From NCBI GenBank assembly GCA_905234845.1, contig CAJOIW010000007.1, forward strand, positions 23,445 through 87,444: 64,000 bases of DNA, written 5' to 3'. Numbering within the stretch: the first letter of the stretch is position 1; the number at the start of each line of letters is the position of its first letter. This document shows, in pieces, positions 62,942 through 64,000 of the stretch. This DNA comes from an uncultured Prevotella sp. (GTDB lineage: Bacteria; Bacteroidota; Bacteroidia; Bacteroidales; Bacteroidaceae). The translations under genes and the position numbers were made by a program. A model generated the notes under the pieces. That model ran no database searches and was not told where the DNA came from. It was given only the letters and a program-made list of their open reading frames with translations.

Positions 62942-63802
62942 TTAATTTGCCAGATAGGTTTTCAGCAACTTGCTCTTGGTATTGTTGCGAAGCTTCCTGA
63001 TGGCTTTTTCTTTGATTTGTCTCACGCGCTCGCGGCTTAAACCGTATAGATTGCCGATTTCCTCGTAGGTCATTTCCTGATGATTAATGCCATAGAACCG
63101 CTCTATTACAAATCGCTCACGCTCGCTGAGGATATTGAGCGTGCGTGCAATCTCCTCACGTAGTGATTCCATGACGAGCTCACTGTCGGCCATAGGCGCA
63201 TCATTGTTGGGCAATACATCGAGCAGGCTGTCTTCGCCTTCGCCGAGGGGTGCGTCAACCGAAATGCTCTTACCGCTGGATTTTATGGCATCGGCGATTT
63301 TCTCTTCGGGGATGTCGATGCGCTCGGCTATCTCGTTTACACTTGGCCGTCGCTCGTGTTCCTGTTCAAACTTTCTGCTCTCGCGATTAATTTTATTGAC
63401 AGAGCCAACCTGATTAAGAGGTAACTTCACTATTCGTCCCTGTTCGGCGATGGCCTGCATGATGCTTTGTCGTATCCACCAAACGGCGTAGGAGATGAAC
63501 TTGAATCCGCGAGTCTCGTCGAATTTCTCGGCTGCCTTGATGAGTCCGAGATTGCCTTCGTTAATGAGGTCGGGTAAACTCAGACCCTGATGCTGGTATT
63601 GTTTAGCAACCGAGACGACAAACCGCAGGTTGGCTTTGGTTAATTTCTCCAATGCCTCACGGTCGCCTTTCTTAATGCGCTGTGCCAACTCAACCTCTTC
63701 TTCGGGTGAAAGCAGTTCTTCTTGTCCTATCTCCTGAAGGTATTTGTCGAGCGATTCATTACCTCGGTCGGTAATCTGCTGGTTGATTTTCAGTTGCCTC
63801 AT
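62942..63802 (-). CDS. rpoD: Primary RNA polymerase sigma factor RpoD/SigA
   Basis: A 286-aa housekeeping sigma factor of the short Bacteroidota type, without the long N-terminal region 1.1. Region 1.2 reads RGNESLDKYLQEIGQEELLSPEEEVELAQ. Region 2 has LRFVVSVAKQYQHQGLSLPDLINEGNLGLIKAAEKFD and FKFISYAVWWIRQSI. Region 3 and region 4 follow, with LSERERFVIERFYGINHQEMTYEEIGNLYGLSRERVRQIKEKAIRKLR. It recognises the TAnnTTTG promoters seen throughout this window. Its own promoter lies in an element shared with uvrB. Confidence 0.96.
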   Translation of the reverse strand: MRQLKINQQITDRGNESLDKYLQEIGQEELLSPEEEVELAQRIKKGDREALEKLTKANLRFVVSVAKQYQHQGLSLPDLINEGNLGLIKAAEKFDETRGFKFISYAVWWIRQSIMQAIAEQGRIVKLPLNQVGSVNKINRESRKFEQEHERRPSVNEIAERIDIPEEKIADAIKSSGKSISVDAPLGEGEDSLLDVLPNNDAPMADSELVMESLREEIARTLNILSERERFVIERFYGINHQEMTYEEIGNLYGLSRERVRQIKEKAIRKLRNNTKSKLLKTYLAN

Positions 63803-63824
63803 GCTATGTTTTGGATATTTGGTG

Positions 63825-63905
63825 CAAAGTTACGAAAAGTCGAGCGCAAAACAAAAGAATTCATTCTTTTTTTTCAGATACGGAGTAAGTTCGCAACTTT
63901 GTGCA
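63825..63905 (-). promoter_or_regulatory. rpoD promoter in an element shared with uvrB
   Basis: Minus strand TTTTG (63852-63855 region), 19-bp spacer, TAACTTTG (complement of 63825-63832). The words AAAAGTCGAG, GC, AAAACAAAA and a T-run follow in the same order as upstream of uvrB. A further TAATTTTG (complement of about 63932-63939) may be a second promoter. Confidence 0.6.
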
Positions 63906-64000
63906 GAGTCAACCAGCAAGTGCAAGTTGGGTGCAAAATTATGAATAATGTTTGAAAAACTCTTCTTTTGGTGTGTTAAAATTCAATTTTTCCCTTGGTC

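Overview
The window looks like a mid-GC chromosome segment from a Bacteroidota species, most likely a Prevotella relative. The evidence is the recurring Bacteroidota promoter (TTTG, 19-21 bp, TAnnTTTG), a short 286-aa primary sigma factor, lineage-typical families (DUF4468, DUF4293, DUF5715, Porin_10, a PorE-like lipoprotein, the Bacteroidota omega subunit) and the virtual absence of Shine-Dalgarno sites. Most genes are core housekeeping genes in short operons with 4-bp or slightly longer overlaps.

Layout. 1-6053: an MmcQ/YjbR fragment, then a type I restriction-modification operon (hsdM, a four-helix-bundle gene, hsdS, hsdR). 6054-10820: a repeat-rich gene-free stretch, a secreted multidomain protein, a predicted small RNA, an ECF sigma factor, rpe and an unlisted 50-aa gene. 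10825-15611: thiL, punA, lpxK and sppA, with a long out-of-frame punA/lpxK overlap. 15773-18975: an SDR oxidoreductase, groES-groL behind a sigma-54-like element, and a second predicted small RNA. 19033-24865: a DPP4-like peptidase, folC, DUF554, an HD hydrolase and divergent menA. 25279-32812: a porin operon, DUF4468, uvrB, then bamD, rpoZ and DUF4293. 33107-39443: yidC, pyrG, RNase P RNA, yihY and ykvA. 39514-45274: an MFS transporter, lpxA, miaA and a penicillin-binding protein gene broken exactly at its catalytic SxxK motif. 45509-47904: the CRISPR/TnpB-like locus. 47949-60658: luxS, an S9 peptidase, nadE, purC, phoH, DUF5715, topB, a PorE-like lipoprotein, tRNA-Cys and mrp. 60816-63802: a PqqD / S24-S26 peptidase / HPr-kinase-like cassette and rpoD.

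Most notable is 45509-47742. A strong promoter is followed by about 185 nt of non-coding RNA, a seven-repeat CRISPR array with six unique 29-31 nt spacers, and then, abutting the last degenerate repeat, a 526-aa TnpB/Cas12-like RuvC nuclease with an intact D-E-D triad but no zinc-ribbon cysteines. There is no cas1, cas2, cas4 or tnpA. Just before the first repeat, the non-coding RNA carries a degenerate inverted copy of the repeat in two colinear blocks, as expected of a tracrRNA anti-repeat. I read this as a compact transposon-derived type V (type V-U or TranC-like) system with the order promoter, scaffold RNA, array, nuclease.

The intergenic DNA also has an unexplained grammar. At least eight gene ends carry tandem units with a 22-bp period, mostly of the form AAA-N7-TTT, with a different core at each locus. 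A separate class of 8-9 bp minisatellites sits inside or at the ends of several coding regions. All functional statements rest on reading motifs; no database search was possible.
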